NCBI RefSeq assembly: GCF_025024155.1
Contig: NW_026251730.1
Span: 186,001-250,000, forward strand
Direction of reading: 5' to 3'
Source of the DNA: Gamsiella multidivaricata
Lineage: Eukaryota; Mortierellomycota; Mortierellomycetes; Mortierellales; Mortierellaceae
Length of the DNA: 64,000 bases
Below, piece after piece: positions 13,601 through 24,171 of the stretch (position 1 is its first letter; each line of letters opens with the position of its first letter). The notes beneath the pieces were generated by a model. The model was not told the DNA's origin. It saw only the letters and a list, made by a program, of their open reading frames with translations, and made no database searches. The position numbers and the translations under genes are program-made.

Positions 13601-14482
13601 GGCAGGTCGTGCCTTATTACTAGGGAATATCTATAAATGCATCTAGAATGGGAGACTAGGGATATAGGAGGTAAATTGAAGCCGCCTGATGCTTAATGCG
13701 GAAAAAGTTCGAACGATTCATTTATCGGTGACGACGAAAAGCTCCGGGCCACTGACACGACTGATTCATTGGTCGCCACCATTTTCCAAGGGGTTGTTTC
13801 TCCGTGTCTTTCACTGGCAAGCATGACTTCAGCCTCATCCTTCTTCATCCCCACTGAAGAATACCACAGTTGTATTATATATTTGAAGATCTTGAAGCTC
13901 AGTGGTCCTTCCGGCGGCTCCTTGAGGTTGGATCACTCGAAAGCTGTTTCTGTTTCCTGAGCTATAGGGTTCCAGAGTCGAAACCAAACAGAGCGTCTAA
14001 ACTGCGTCCTAGTAGCCCTTCTATTGCGACATGTGTATGTAGACAGGTTCCTGAAGAGAGCGATCAATGCAGCGACTATCTTGTTAAACTGGATAATGCG
14101 GTCATGTCGAAGCGACGCCCACAGTTAAACTATTTGCACAGGTATATGTATATCCATCTTTGGCTCTTCTTCTCCTTTGTCTGTCTTGAGCTCATGTCAG
14201 AGCAGTTTTACACCTTTCGATTTTTTTATTCACACTGCTTAAAACACGCTGCATCTCGATTCTGGCATACTGGCTCGCCACGCACCACTCGGCAAGGCGA
14301 CCAATAGACTAAAAGTAACATCGATTTTCTCGTTCACTGATCTCCCTAGTCTGTAGTCGGTGTGTTGTAAATCGGTGAAGCGACATGAATTTCTTGCCAT
14401 CACCTCCAATAGCACATCGTCCTCAGCATCAGTTTCCTGCTGGTTGCTCTCCTCGTCCTTGCACCCCTCAAAGGATCCTGAG
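10691..14482. other. Long gene-poor stretch
   Basis: Begins with the promoter side of the myotubularin gene. After that I see no gene I can defend. A 136-codon open frame on the minus strand (11900-12310, Ser/Thr/Pro-rich) has a coding-like look but no known relative. At 13200-13430 the minus strand gives protein-like text interrupted by stops, for example IEKYKGITLEDLPKHVRIARF. This suggests decayed coding sequence of unknown origin, consistent with the relics that follow. Confidence 0.5.
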
Positions 14483-15571
14483 TGCCGTTTGCGGTCACAT
14501 TTGCTGCCTGAACCCCGACTTGCTCTGGCCCTGAGCTTCAGTATGATCTGGCGCTGGATCGGACTCTAGCTCTATGGCATCTCCCGGGTCAAGTAATGGA
14601 TATGCTTTGAAGCTCTGACCGACTTCGCCTCGAGGATGGAGGAGGACACAACGAAGAGAATCATATTTGGCATTCGTCTTCATGACTCTTTCTACCTGGT
14701 CACGCCACTCTTCTAGAGAGTGATCTTTTCTCGCCGCCATATTCGTTTGGCAACAAAACGACGATTTCATAAGACACGGAAGGTTGTACTGGTAACACCT
14801 GATATTCCCATACCTGATACCGGCCTTCAGGGCAACCCTGAATTGAGCAATGCGATCATAATTGAATCTCTTATACTCACGTATAGTCTTGTAGGCATGG
14901 GTAAGTGGACTGATTCGTTCGAGCATGGCCTAAAGCTTCATTAAAATACCTTTCCCCAGCTGAGGATAGAGGGACTTGCGGCGAGTTACTTGACTAAGTG
15001 GCTCATAGAAACAGATCTGTGCAAACTTGGACATGTCATTGAGCCCACGCTCTGGAAAAAGGTTTCCATAATAATGGCACACATCTCTCTAGATGCGAAG
15101 CATATATATGCCGCCTGCAGCACTCGCCAAGCTTCTGTCAACCGTTGCAGCCATCAATGTGAAGGAAAGGGATTTGTCGTACCTTCGAATGTGTAAATGA
15201 AAGCTCTTGCTCTCTTCTGACCTTCTCGTGGTCAGCTCCATCAATCGAGAGTTCTCTGGATACCTTGGGTCAGGGCTTTGGAGGGTCAATGCGGAACTGC
15301 GCTGTGGAGCCCTTCGAGCAGCAAAGCATGAACTATGGGTTCCTCTTGAAAGTTCCATTGCACCGCTCTTGCATCCACATCTCGGCCCTGCAATATCTAC
15401 ACTTGACCATATGCCCAAGGTAGTGGCGGTTATTTTCTATAACTCTTGCCACCGAATCTTCAGTGAAAGACCTTCGTGCAAGGGGTATTTCAGCAGCAGG
15501 GGCTGCAGGAGTAGCAAGAGCATCTGGAGCAGGCGCTGCAGGAATAGCAGTATCAGGATCAACACCTAGGT
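14483..15571 (-). mobile_element. Helitron relic: N-terminal (HUH-type) part of the Rep/helicase, broken
   Basis: Reading the minus strand from 15571 downward gives consecutive blocks matching the Helitron-like N-terminal region of RepHel proteins. These are a Cys-pair block (HYLGHMVKCRYC, then MWMQER, then LCCSKG), then FHLHIRRYDKSLSFT, DRSLASAAGGIY, CHYYGNLFPE, KFAQICFYEP and RRKSLYPQL, then a stretch at 14926-14495 with DSLRCVLLHPRGE. The blocks lie in different frames and are cut by stops (for example after KRNP, and before AMLERISP), so the gene is dead. The helicase half is missing. A Pro/Ala-rich stretch precedes the Cys block. Recognition is by motif order only; no terminal CTRR hairpin was located. 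Confidence 0.65.
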
Positions 15572-17065
15572 GTATTGCATTATGTTAGGAGCGGTAAGTG
15601 ACGATTAGCTCTGCGCGCCTGTTAAGAAGGGTTAGTTCTGACTGTTCTGTATGCCCCATCCGTAAAAAAAAAAAAAAAAAAAAAGACAGCTTGTCATTCG
15701 AAAGTGTTCTTAGGATCCTCGGGGCTATCCTTAAAGTTGGTTTTGCAATGGCCTACTTGGCTGCATCAGCATGCTCGATGGACTTGAGCAGACCGAACAG
15801 CGGGGCTATATGATAGACTCATGTCAAGTCAGCATAGGAGCCAATGTCGAAGTAAAAAGTAACAAAAGCGCGCGACATACAGCTGGTTGCAAATCGTGCC
15901 AATATTACCCAGTGTAATAGTAGTACAGTGGTATGTGTAAGTAAGAAGGAGTGGTTCAGAGTGAATGGGCAAAACAGTGAATGAGAAGAAATTATTTTTT
16001 GGGCGAAGCTGAAATTGTGAGAGGAGCTGAGATAACTAATTTAATTTTTTTTTTTTGGGCGAAGCAAAGAATATTAATTTGAATGTGCACGGCTTCTTAA
16101 AAATTAAATCAAAAAATGAGCGAGGCCAATGCTTTTGTATTTTTTAAGAACCAACGCTCCCTTCCACCTTCAGAAGCATATGTCCCTGTATAGATCTTTT
16201 GCGTGGCTTTCTCTCTAATCCCATCCTACTCAACCTTCACCTCAGAGTGACATTTGGTATGTGTTTCTGTGCAAACTTTTCTAAATATGCAATGAAAGAG
16301 GTATCAGGGCTAGCGAGCGTGTCAGCGTAAATTATGAGAATAGGGGGCGACAGTATTAACAATCCTTGATAGCATGACCCTAATCAAGGCTACTACTTTG
16401 CATATTAAACTTGAGCAGAGCTGAAACAGACGTGGTATGGCTTACATTATGCCTTTGTGCCTTGATCTTTCCAAATCATCCTTTGCTTTTGCCAACTCGG
16501 TTCGCGCGAAGTTGCGAGAACGACTTTGGTGAGCACAGTGCAACTCAGCACAGCACACCGTAGCATACCACAGCTGAATAGGTAGCACAGCCAGCACAAC
16601 CATCATTTTGAATCAAGTCGAATAACCAGACAGTCCAACGAGTGCAATTGCAAGAACTGCTACGAAAGTGTAGAAATGCAGGAGTCCCGATGCCGTCCCG
16701 ACGATACATGAAGCCGCGATCGTGGGCACACATACACTAAGTCTATCTTTCGCTGTATTTGTCAGTTAACAAAGGAGAGAATGTATCTTTATTTCGGTTG
16801 AACCCCGCCAGGGGGCCATGCCCGACCCTGCTATTGCTATCCTGAAGTCTTGTGCTTCGTCATCTCGCTTCTCCTGTGGTCCTTGGCATGTCTTTTTTCT
16901 TCATCACCACCAACAGCAGTGTGCTTCTTGTAGCTGCAAATAGTTCAAGTAAATCATTTCTTAGGCAATTTTCTTCGACAAATGCCGCGATACGTTTCTT
17001 GGTAGTAAATGCAAAAGATGTACTCATAGTGATCAATAACCAGGAGGCACCAGGGCAGGCCTGGG
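15572..17065. other. Intergenic, AT-rich, no gene seen
   Basis: Contains a run of about 20 A near 15665-15684. The phrase ttttttgggcgaagc occurs twice at 15994-16068, and a 10-bp inverted repeat (ttcttaaaaa / tttttaagaa) lies around 16091-16151. These could be the end structure of a small element, but no boundary can be fixed. Confidence 0.5.
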
Positions 17066-18661
17066 CTAGTTGGGATCGACCCTCAGCTTTTTAAGTTGAT
17101 CCTGATCTTGTTGGTCTTCCGTGCCTCGCTTAAAATGTTTAAGCTTGTCGAGGAGCTTGACATGATGTTCTGGGAAGATCTGCGCAAAGCTGCTGTCGTC
17201 CACCCTGACGGTAACAGGGTGCAGATTATCGGGCTCCAACTCCAGCTTGGGGTCAGGATGGATCGGATCTCGGGAACTGACCACCGCTGCAGGGTAGGAG
17301 ATCACTATGCTAATATAAACTTTGGCGGAGCAATAGTCTTGAAGTTTTGGCGGCTTTTGCTTTTCTGGCTTTTGATGGTCTGCCTCCTGCTCCGGTCTCT
17401 CCTGCTCCAGATTCTCCTCGATAGTACGACTGCTGACCGTTGCAAGCGCTTGCTCGGCGTCACTGCGTGGAAGTGCTTGTCGCAGCTTGAGCTGGACAAA
17501 CACCGGAAAATACTGTCCGTTGACCTGGACGAAAAAAATAATGTCAGGGCCAGAGACTTGGGGAGATGGGAAGTAGAATGGGGGGATAGCTTTGTCTCCC
17601 CGCTTCGAGTTGTGTTTGAAGTGTGCCTTCATAAACTCCGTCGTTGTGATGTAGCTATATGGGATTCCGAGTTGCGGGTCCTTCTCATTGTATCCCACAA
17701 TCATCACCTGGCCAGCGAGCAGATCGGGGATGCTGTCGTTAGGTAATAGACGCCAAGAGGAGAGAGGACGATCCTTGAATGTCTCCACGAACAAGGCCGG
17801 CATCATGGTCTCACACATGTTTCCGTGCACCCAAGCATTGGTCGAGCGCAGCATCGCCCGTTCCGCAGCATCAACAAATAGTGGACCCTTTGCGCGGATG
17901 TAGTTCTCAGCTGCCTTCAAGGCAAACGGCTCATCAAGAACTGTTCTTGCAATACCTCCAAGCAACTTGATCCGTCCAAATGCTGCCTTCACCAACTGCA
18001 CCTGGTCGTCCAGCATAAGCACGGTCTCGCCCAGGATATACCACCGGAGAAGGAAGAGCCTCAGTGTTTCCTCAATGGAAGAGAACGATGGGAACTGACT
18101 GAGGTGTTTGGCAGTCTTGCCTCCAAGCCGGACAAATTCACCGCAGAGGTTCTCTCGACGTTCCCGATTCTCCTAGGATACCATTATGGCCTCGTTGTCG
18201 TCGATGACCCTCTTCCAACTCTTTGGATCTTCTGTTTCGACTTGTCATCTCGCAGCTGCTCCTTCGCACGATCGATATATGACCGGATCGATCCTCGGCT
18301 GGTTAACCCTTCAAACTCGACGTATGGGAATATCACTGAGCCTGCTTCCTTTACGTCACAGCCGGAGGCCTCCATCCCGCTTCGAGGAGTTAACTCCTCG
18401 GAACCCATCCAACACAGAAGAAAACATGGTCCGCTTCTCAGATTCCTGGAACAATGATTGGAATAGTGTGGGGCTCCAGTCGCCTAGAATCTGGGCCTCA
18501 TCCAAGACCAGCCGCAACTTGGCTGTGGTTGAAAAGTTGGGGTAGCCATGGGCTGTAAGGCGGTCTTTTACTGACAGGAACCCCCTTCGGACTGCGGTCG
18601 CCAGAACCTCCTCATCGATTGGGCGCACTTGCAGCAGGTTAAACAGTTTCCTGAATAGCAC
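17066..18661 (-). pseudogene. Crinkler (CRN)-type protein, truncated and frameshifted
   Basis: The C-terminal piece (18022-17066, 318 codons) has the block order of the fungal Crinkler-type family: AAFGRIKLLGG, TVLDEPFALKA, then GPDIIFFVQV and FPVFVQLKLRQ. The last pair looks like a PD-(D/E)xK nuclease-like core. Upstream on the same strand, 18661-18356 carries a Walker B-like RLVLDEAQILGD, typical of the NTPase part of these proteins. Between them, one block (18408-18184, FPYVEFEGL and SIRSYIDRAKEQL) is in another frame. The next (VIDDNEAIMVS, about 18210-18174) is in a third frame and runs into a TAG before rejoining the C-terminal frame. A section expected between these blocks is absent, and the N-terminus is missing. 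I call it a pseudogene. Crinklers are known as host-directed proteins in oomycetes and also occur in fungi; the role here is unknown. Confidence 0.7.
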
Positions 18662-18675
18662 CGAGAAGACATCCT

Positions 18676-18897
18676 GTCAAGCCTGCGTTTGCCATGACCA
18701 TTAACAAGGCACAAGGACAAACACTTGACCGCGTTGGTGTTTGCCTTCCTCAGCGCGTCTTTGGCGCTGAGCAGCTGTATGTTGGCTTCTCGTGTTGCAA
18801 ATGCCGAGACAACCTCAAGATTCTGGTCGAAAATGGCGCCAAAGATGGCGTTTATACCCGAAATACCGTCTGTAGAAATCTGTTGAATCTGCCATAG
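18676..18897 (+). mobile_element. C-terminal fragment of a Helitron PIF1-like helicase
   Basis: An open stretch ending at 18897 reads KPAFAMTINKAQGQTLDRVG, then a GAEQLYVGFSCCKCRDN block. These match helicase motifs V and VI of PIF1-like helicases, the C-terminal half of Helitron proteins. The usual Ser-Arg after LYVAL/F is replaced by Ser-Cys-Cys, so the arginine of motif VI appears lost. Everything upstream is missing. The fragment starts 15 bp from the broken end of the Crinkler-type pseudogene and points the opposite way, so the junction may be the insertion or capture point. Confidence 0.72.
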
Positions 18898-19247
18898 CTA
18901 ATTTATTTTTGTCTCGGACCTATGGCGTGTGCCACGGGCAGTTCTCTTGGTTCTTCAATAAATAGTGTAAATAGTGTTTATTTACTGAAGTGCAGATGTG
19001 TACAGGTATAAGGAGGAACGAAAACAAAAGAGAGAGGGGAGGAAGAGGCATAGGGCGTAGGATAGCGACAACATAGAACGAATAATAAAGGATAGAAGAA
19101 AAGCTAGAAAAGAGAAAGTGGAGAGAGCATGCAAGAAATGAGATGGAGGGATGGAGGAAAGAGGAACTACTAACCGGACGCGTCCGATTGAATAGCCAGT
19201 TCTCCTCTAGGCCATTTTAGGGCGATACTATAGATTCCTAATAAGCT
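18898..19247. other. Intergenic, no gene seen
   Basis: Purine-rich stretch (gagagaggggaggaag type) in the 3' flank of the leftward F-box gene. It probably holds that gene's polyadenylation region. Confidence 0.5.
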
Positions 19248-21146
19248 TTAGAACATCGTGAGCTGTGGGCTTTCGATGACAACATCCTCCCTCCCCGCAT
19301 CTTTCAGCCATGCATGGAGCTGTCTTTCTCTGGATACGCCCAGGGCGTGCACACAGATCTTCTCCAATTTCGGCCACGTCCTTGCCATCCAGGCCAGATC
19401 CTCCTGTGTCAAGGCGACGTAGCCACAGGTCTCGATATTAATCGTCCTCAGATCCTTCAGCGCGCCGAGTTGGTGGATCCCAGAATCTGACGACAGACTG
19501 AGACACGTGTAGGAGAGCTGGAGGTGCTCGAGACGGGTTAGGGAGGAGAGAAGGGTATACATGGAGGAACATTGGCGGATGCTTCGGTCGGGGCTCGTGA
19601 AGCCGATAGTCAGTCGACGCAGTGTTTCTCGACTGGCCCAGTCGGTGCATCGTGGTCTGGCGTGTTGTTGGTCGGACGAAGTAGCTGCAGGATGAGTACT
19701 CTCCTGTCCTTGTGCCTCTTCACCAACATGCTGCTGCTGCTGCTGTTGCTGGTTATCTTTCAAATCCTGCAGTAGGATCCAAACTCCCTCAGCCTCCAAC
19801 TCCTTCAACTTTCTTGCACTCCTCAAATACTCATACAACCTCTGTTTTGACAGCTGATGACCCTTCGTCAACGAAATATCCAACCTCTCCAGCTCTGAAC
19901 ACCGTTCCGCGAGGGCATCCAACGTCGAATCGCCCACCATACACGATCGGGCACCGAACCTCTGTAGCGGTGGCAATGACCTGACGAGAGCTGTGAGTTG
20001 ATCTTCGGGCACGGGCGGGTAACAGGACGCATTGATGGAGAACCCAGACAGGTGTGGGCAGGCAGTTGCAAGGGCTTGGATAAACTCCGAGGAGAGCTCC
20101 CAGGGGAGTCCGCCAGGGAGGTCGAGGGATTCAAGGGAGGGGGATTGCTGGAGTAGCAAGGCTAACTCGGCTTCGGAGACCGGTGCGTCGAGCGACAGAT
20201 GTTGGATTGGGAAGGTAGCAAGGGGTGTGTAAATCGAGAGCTGGTAGTGTGATGTGTTTGAGTTAGACGGACACGCCGCTAATTGTCGGGTCGTGTCTCC
20301 TGACTCCCCTTTCCGCAGGTCATCATCATTCGCTAGTGCTGGTGTTGCTTCCCGTGTGAATGGCAGTGACTGGAACGAGAATGCGGTTCCTCGCAAAACA
20401 AGTCTCTTAAGCTGGGGTAATGCCTGGACCATATCCTGAACATTCAACAGCCGAGTGGCCGTCTTTGTCGTCTTCGTCGTCTGATCGGGCATAACAACCA
20501 TATTCGCAAACAACTCCAAGGACTGCAGGAACCGCAAGGATTTAATTGCCGTAATGATATCGAGAGGGACCCCGTCGCGCTCGTCATGGACGCTAAGCTG
20601 TTGGAGGTTTGCGCAGTTTCCGATGATCTTGCTTAGACAAACGAGCGAGAGTCGCTCCTGGACTGGAGATGATTCTTCGCGTTCATGCCCTCGTGTGCGT
20701 ACATGTCCGTCGGGGATTTTGTGCTCCCTTGAAGACTTCTCAGAATACACATGTGAAGAATTCGGTAGTTGGATGATAGGCTGGGTCGATGGTAGTGTGG
20801 AGGGCGAAGATGGTAAGATTCCCATGGTCGACATCGCCAGTCCTCCAATAGGAGAGCTCTCAGTTTGTGTGACAATGCCGTGGCTGTGGGGCATGTTGTA
20901 GTTTGAGTGTAGAGAAGAATGCCATTGGAGCACATGGACCAGGTGCGCGTGCGCATAGAGCTGGCGAGGACTGAAGCGGACCAGGGACCAGTCGGATGGG
21001 GTGATGGTGCTCCAGAGGATGGGGGTGCAGCATGCGTGCCAGTGGTGGGAGACGAGGGAGGCGGAGACGAGGCTTTTGGGGTCGAGTAAGGAGGCAATGG
21101 TCTGGAGGACCTCGGCAATCTCGAGCGCGGAGGGGTGTCGTGTCAT
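19248..21146 (-). CDS. F-box protein with leucine-rich repeats, 632 aa
   Basis: Single exon from the ATG at 21144-21146. Residues about 7-48 form an F-box: leucine-rich, with LLDPKSLVSASLVSHHWH and an ILW near the end. Such boxes bind Skp1 in SCF ubiquitin ligases. The remainder has irregular leucine-rich repeats, with blocks such as LKRLVLRGT, LESLDLPGG, LERLDISLTK and LEHLQLSYT, which should form the substrate-binding surface. A short poly-Gln lies near residue 470. The protein ends shortly after a last repeat (LEKICVHALG). It differs in sequence from the four other F-box genes of this window. The substrate cannot be predicted. Confidence 0.85.
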   Translation of the reverse strand: MTRHPSALEIAEVLQTIASLLDPKSLVSASLVSHHWHACCTPILWSTITPSDWSLVRFSPRQLYAHAHLVHVLQWHSSLHSNYNMPHSHGIVTQTESSPIGGLAMSTMGILPSSPSTLPSTQPIIQLPNSSHVYSEKSSREHKIPDGHVRTRGHEREESSPVQERLSLVCLSKIIGNCANLQQLSVHDERDGVPLDIITAIKSLRFLQSLELFANMVVMPDQTTKTTKTATRLLNVQDMVQALPQLKRLVLRGTAFSFQSLPFTREATPALANDDDLRKGESGDTTRQLAACPSNSNTSHYQLSIYTPLATFPIQHLSLDAPVSEAELALLLQQSPSLESLDLPGGLPWELSSEFIQALATACPHLSGFSINASCYPPVPEDQLTALVRSLPPLQRFGARSCMVGDSTLDALAERCSELERLDISLTKGHQLSKQRLYEYLRSARKLKELEAEGVWILLQDLKDNQQQQQQQHVGEEAQGQESTHPAATSSDQQHARPRCTDWASRETLRRLTIGFTSPDRSIRQCSSMYTLLSSLTRLEHLQLSYTCLSLSSDSGIHQLGALKDLRTINIETCGYVALTQEDLAWMARTWPKLEKICVHALGVSRERQLHAWLKDAGREDVVIESPQLTMF

Positions 21147-22107
21147 GGTCGATGGTGTGTGTGTGTGTGAGGGGTGGAACGGAAAGTGGAGATGAGCGAG
21201 GATATGAGGGGATGGGGGATATAAAAGAAAAGATGACGAGAGCGTGTGAAGAAGCAGCGGTAGAAGCGGTGGTGGTGGTGGTGGTGGTGATGGCGTTGGT
21301 AGTAATGGCAGAACACGAAGAATGGTATACCGCCGACGTAATTTTGATTCAAGTAAAAATAGTCACTTGGGTGATCCTGGGCTGAGCAGCATCTCCTCGC
21401 TCTGCGCAGATCTCGCATATACGCATGCGCTTTCCCAGCAAACCACCTTCCTTTACTCTATCCTCGAGGCCCAGATCCACATTCTCATATCCGACATAGG
21501 GGACAGCAAGACTGTGGCTGTGCATGTTTACATGCTCATTGTGCTCATGCCATGGATGTTTGTTTTATCATTCTCATCCTATTTGTGGCACTGCGCCTGT
21601 CTGTTTGCGCTTAACTCCAAATAACCGTTTGTTATTTATTTTTTTTCCCGAGGAAGGAGCAACTGCTGAACAAATAGTCAACATGCGCATGGATATGGAT
21701 GAATTGACAACACTGGCAATCACACAACAGGACTATGCTAAATGCGGCGTTAACGTGCGTTTCTTTGCAGTAATGCACCTCCACTTGTGAGGCCGCGCAT
21801 TTTTAGTATTTTGTTCGTTCAGGCAAAGATCCTGTACCCGATATGCCTGAGAACTCCGTGATGACTTGTCAAGCCCTGAAAGCCCCTCCTCATCTCTGTC
21901 TTCTTCATCAAGACGCTCAGGAAATAAGAGTTTCATTACCATCCACTGTCTTTGACAAAGAAGTGTCCTTAGCCATGCCGGCAGTGAGCTTAAGAACTAT
22001 TGCGCCTTCATGAACGAAGCATTATATGCAATACACTTGATAAATGCATATTTCGAATGTATTGTTGCTATTCTCCTTAGAATTCTAGCTGCCACCTCGC
22101 TTTGCTT
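21147..22107. other. Intergenic: F-box promoter side and hydrolase 3' side
   Basis: Contains a (GGT)n microsatellite at about 21268-21288 and a (GT)n run at 21151-21168 just upstream of the F-box start. The open frames here are short and unlike any family I know. Confidence 0.55.
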
Positions 22108-23345
22108 TTAGCAAACCAACGGCATATTCTTCGTGTCGGTCTTGGGCCCCTTTCGCTTGCCCAGATCAAGACGCAAATTCCTGTGGAACAACTCCAATAG
22201 CAGCTCAAAGCACACCTTCGCGATCGCAGCATCGTACCGCCCCTTACTCATCTCATCACGAATAAACGCATGCTGCGCCTGGACTTCCAAGAACGTCGAC
22301 GTCACATCTGCGTCCTCCAAAGTCTTGCGGATCAAATCTCGACCGGCTCGGGGGACATGGTTATCCTGTTTCCCAAAGATCATGACGATTTCGCCCTGAA
22401 TCTCGGGTACACGGGCCAGGGAATTGGATTTTTTGCCTTTTCCAAGGGTCTCGGAGTGGATGTCTGTGGCAAAATAGCACACGCTGGCGAGCACGCGTGG
22501 GTCGAATGCGGCCTATATTGAAGGAAAGCAATCAATCAGTCAACAAGCCAAATATTTGCCGGACGATAGGAGAGAGAGAGAAGGGGAGAGATGAAGGATA
22601 TAAGTGAGAAGCTTACGCGGAAGGCCAAGTGTCCACCGAGACACATTCCTGTGGCTCCAATCTTGCCAGTGCAAGCGGGGTGATCCATGAGATGGTCGAT
22701 CACCAGAGTTGCATCCTCATCATACGCTGTCAGCTCCTTCTCGACCTTGTACTGGTTTCCCTTGTCTAGAGGAGCCATTAGAAAGAAAAATGCATCGATA
22801 TATTGTAAGAGTCCTTTTTGGTCAACATCACGCGCAATAAAAAACCTCGCATGCATTGCTCTCGCACCTGTGCCAGGGGTGTCATAGGCAATAGGTGTGC
22901 CTAGGGCTTCAAACTCGTGGAAGGATTCGTTGCACGCGACAATATATCCCTGGCTGGCGATCTGTCTATTCCAGAGGAGGTTCATTAAAATAAAAACACG
23001 ACAACAAAGAAGGTTAGCATCGCGCGTTATTGAAGCAATTACCGCGTGAGAAAAAGACTCAGTAGCCGGTCGAAAAGTACCTGCAAAACCTGTCCAAGGG
23101 GCCGGTGACCTGGTAGATCTCTTGAATCACACAAAGTCGAAATGAGCAACTGCACCCTCTGCGAAACGACTCTTAATCCCTGACGCGTCTGGTAATAAAA
23201 AAAAAAGCGCAAATACGATACCAGTGAAGACAGCGACGCCTGGGAACTTTGCGTCGGGGTATTCAGGCAGGTTGGGCTGGTAGATGTAGGTCCTCATCGG
23301 ACCCGATGAGGTCTGGAGATCGATGTATGATTCCTTGATGAGCAT
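22108..23345 (-). CDS. Dienelactone hydrolase family protein, 271 aa
   Basis: Exons complement(22108-22512, 22617-22765, 22868-22965, 23081-23120, 23222-23345) join in phase to 271 aa. The start is the first ATG of the second in-frame pair region at 23343-23345. It is an alpha/beta hydrolase with a cysteine nucleophile in GMCLGG (Cys129), acid Asp187 in KQDNHVP and His218 in AQHAF, the full dienelactone hydrolase triad. The length fits the family (about 240-280 aa). There is no signal peptide, so it should be cytosolic. The bacterial enzymes open dienelactones in chloroaromatic breakdown. Most fungal members have no assigned substrate, and I do not infer one. The 40-bp exon (23081-23120) is needed to give IYQVTGPLDRFC in frame. 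It lies alone among F-box genes. Confidence 0.9.
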
Positions 23346-24171
23346 TGCTGTGGAGGATCGACGAAGGCCGTGAGAGAAGTGTGAAGTATGAAGGGGGAGG
23401 ACTGGGGGAGGACTGGGAAAGGCTGTCTTCCTTTTTGGCGATTGGGGAGCCTATCCCAACCGCAGATTATGCACAGCGTCACTAGGCATCGTATGCCCTG
23501 CGTTTGGCTTTAAGCCTATGTGCTCCATGCATGGCACGGATAATATGAACCTTATCATAGATCATGGCGGCGCGGCAATCACCGCCGATGCGATTGCATT
23601 GCAGAACAACCATCGTAAGCTACACTTGCCCCACATACAGCTCAGTGGGTTTTTGTAAGTAAGGTCCAGTATTGCAACGCGACCCCTGGACGCTATCGGC
23701 ATCACTCAAAGGTGTCTTCCATTAAGTTAAATAAAATGATTGATAGCGCTTAAGGGAATGTTGACAAGTATAATTTCCGGGGGGGGGGGGGCTTCACCCA
23801 ATAGCCCATTGCTCATTGTCGAGCAGATACTGAATACTGGGCCGTTTCGCTGGGGATAGTGTGGTAGCGACCCCATCCGTGTGAAAAGTGCACAAAGAAG
23901 GGCGCGAAGCACGCACCCGCGGCTTCTTGAATCCGCGCCGCAGCCATGGTCCGATGCGCGCCGCAGTCACGGTCCTATACGCGCCGCTTCTACGCGAGCT
24001 CGTTGAGGAAGTATTTGAGCAGACTCTTGTTAGTCTGTTTACTTGCCCAATAAACGAACGACTCTTTACTGCGCCTACCGTCTTTTGTACTTGTTCCGAT
24101 ACATAAATAAGGGCAGCGGTCCATCTGCTCACTTTATCTCGCTCAACCCTCTTCCTCCAGCGGACACAACC
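23346..24171. promoter_or_regulatory. Divergent promoter region of hydrolase and F-box gene
   Basis: The two genes point away from each other. On the F-box side a TATA-like taaata lies at about 24104-24109, some 65 bp before the ATG at 24172. Upstream of it are three 23-bp GC-rich repeats (23934-24002). A run of 13 G lies at 23779-23791. A 190-codon open frame on the minus strand (23794-24366) crosses into the F-box gene in antisense and is not called. Confidence 0.55.
23934..24002. repeat. Three tandem 23-bp GC-rich units upstream of an F-box gene
   Basis: Units at 23934-23956, 23957-23979 and 23980-24002, each beginning cgcgccgc. The first two also share an (a/c)ggtcc core. They sit about 100 bp upstream of the TATA-like box and may be repeated factor-binding sites. 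Confidence 0.75.

Noticed and set aside
24043..24171. N-terminal extension of the F-box protein from ATG 24043
   Set aside because: Lies upstream of the TATA-like box and has no counterpart in the paralogue, whose F-box starts at its own ATG.
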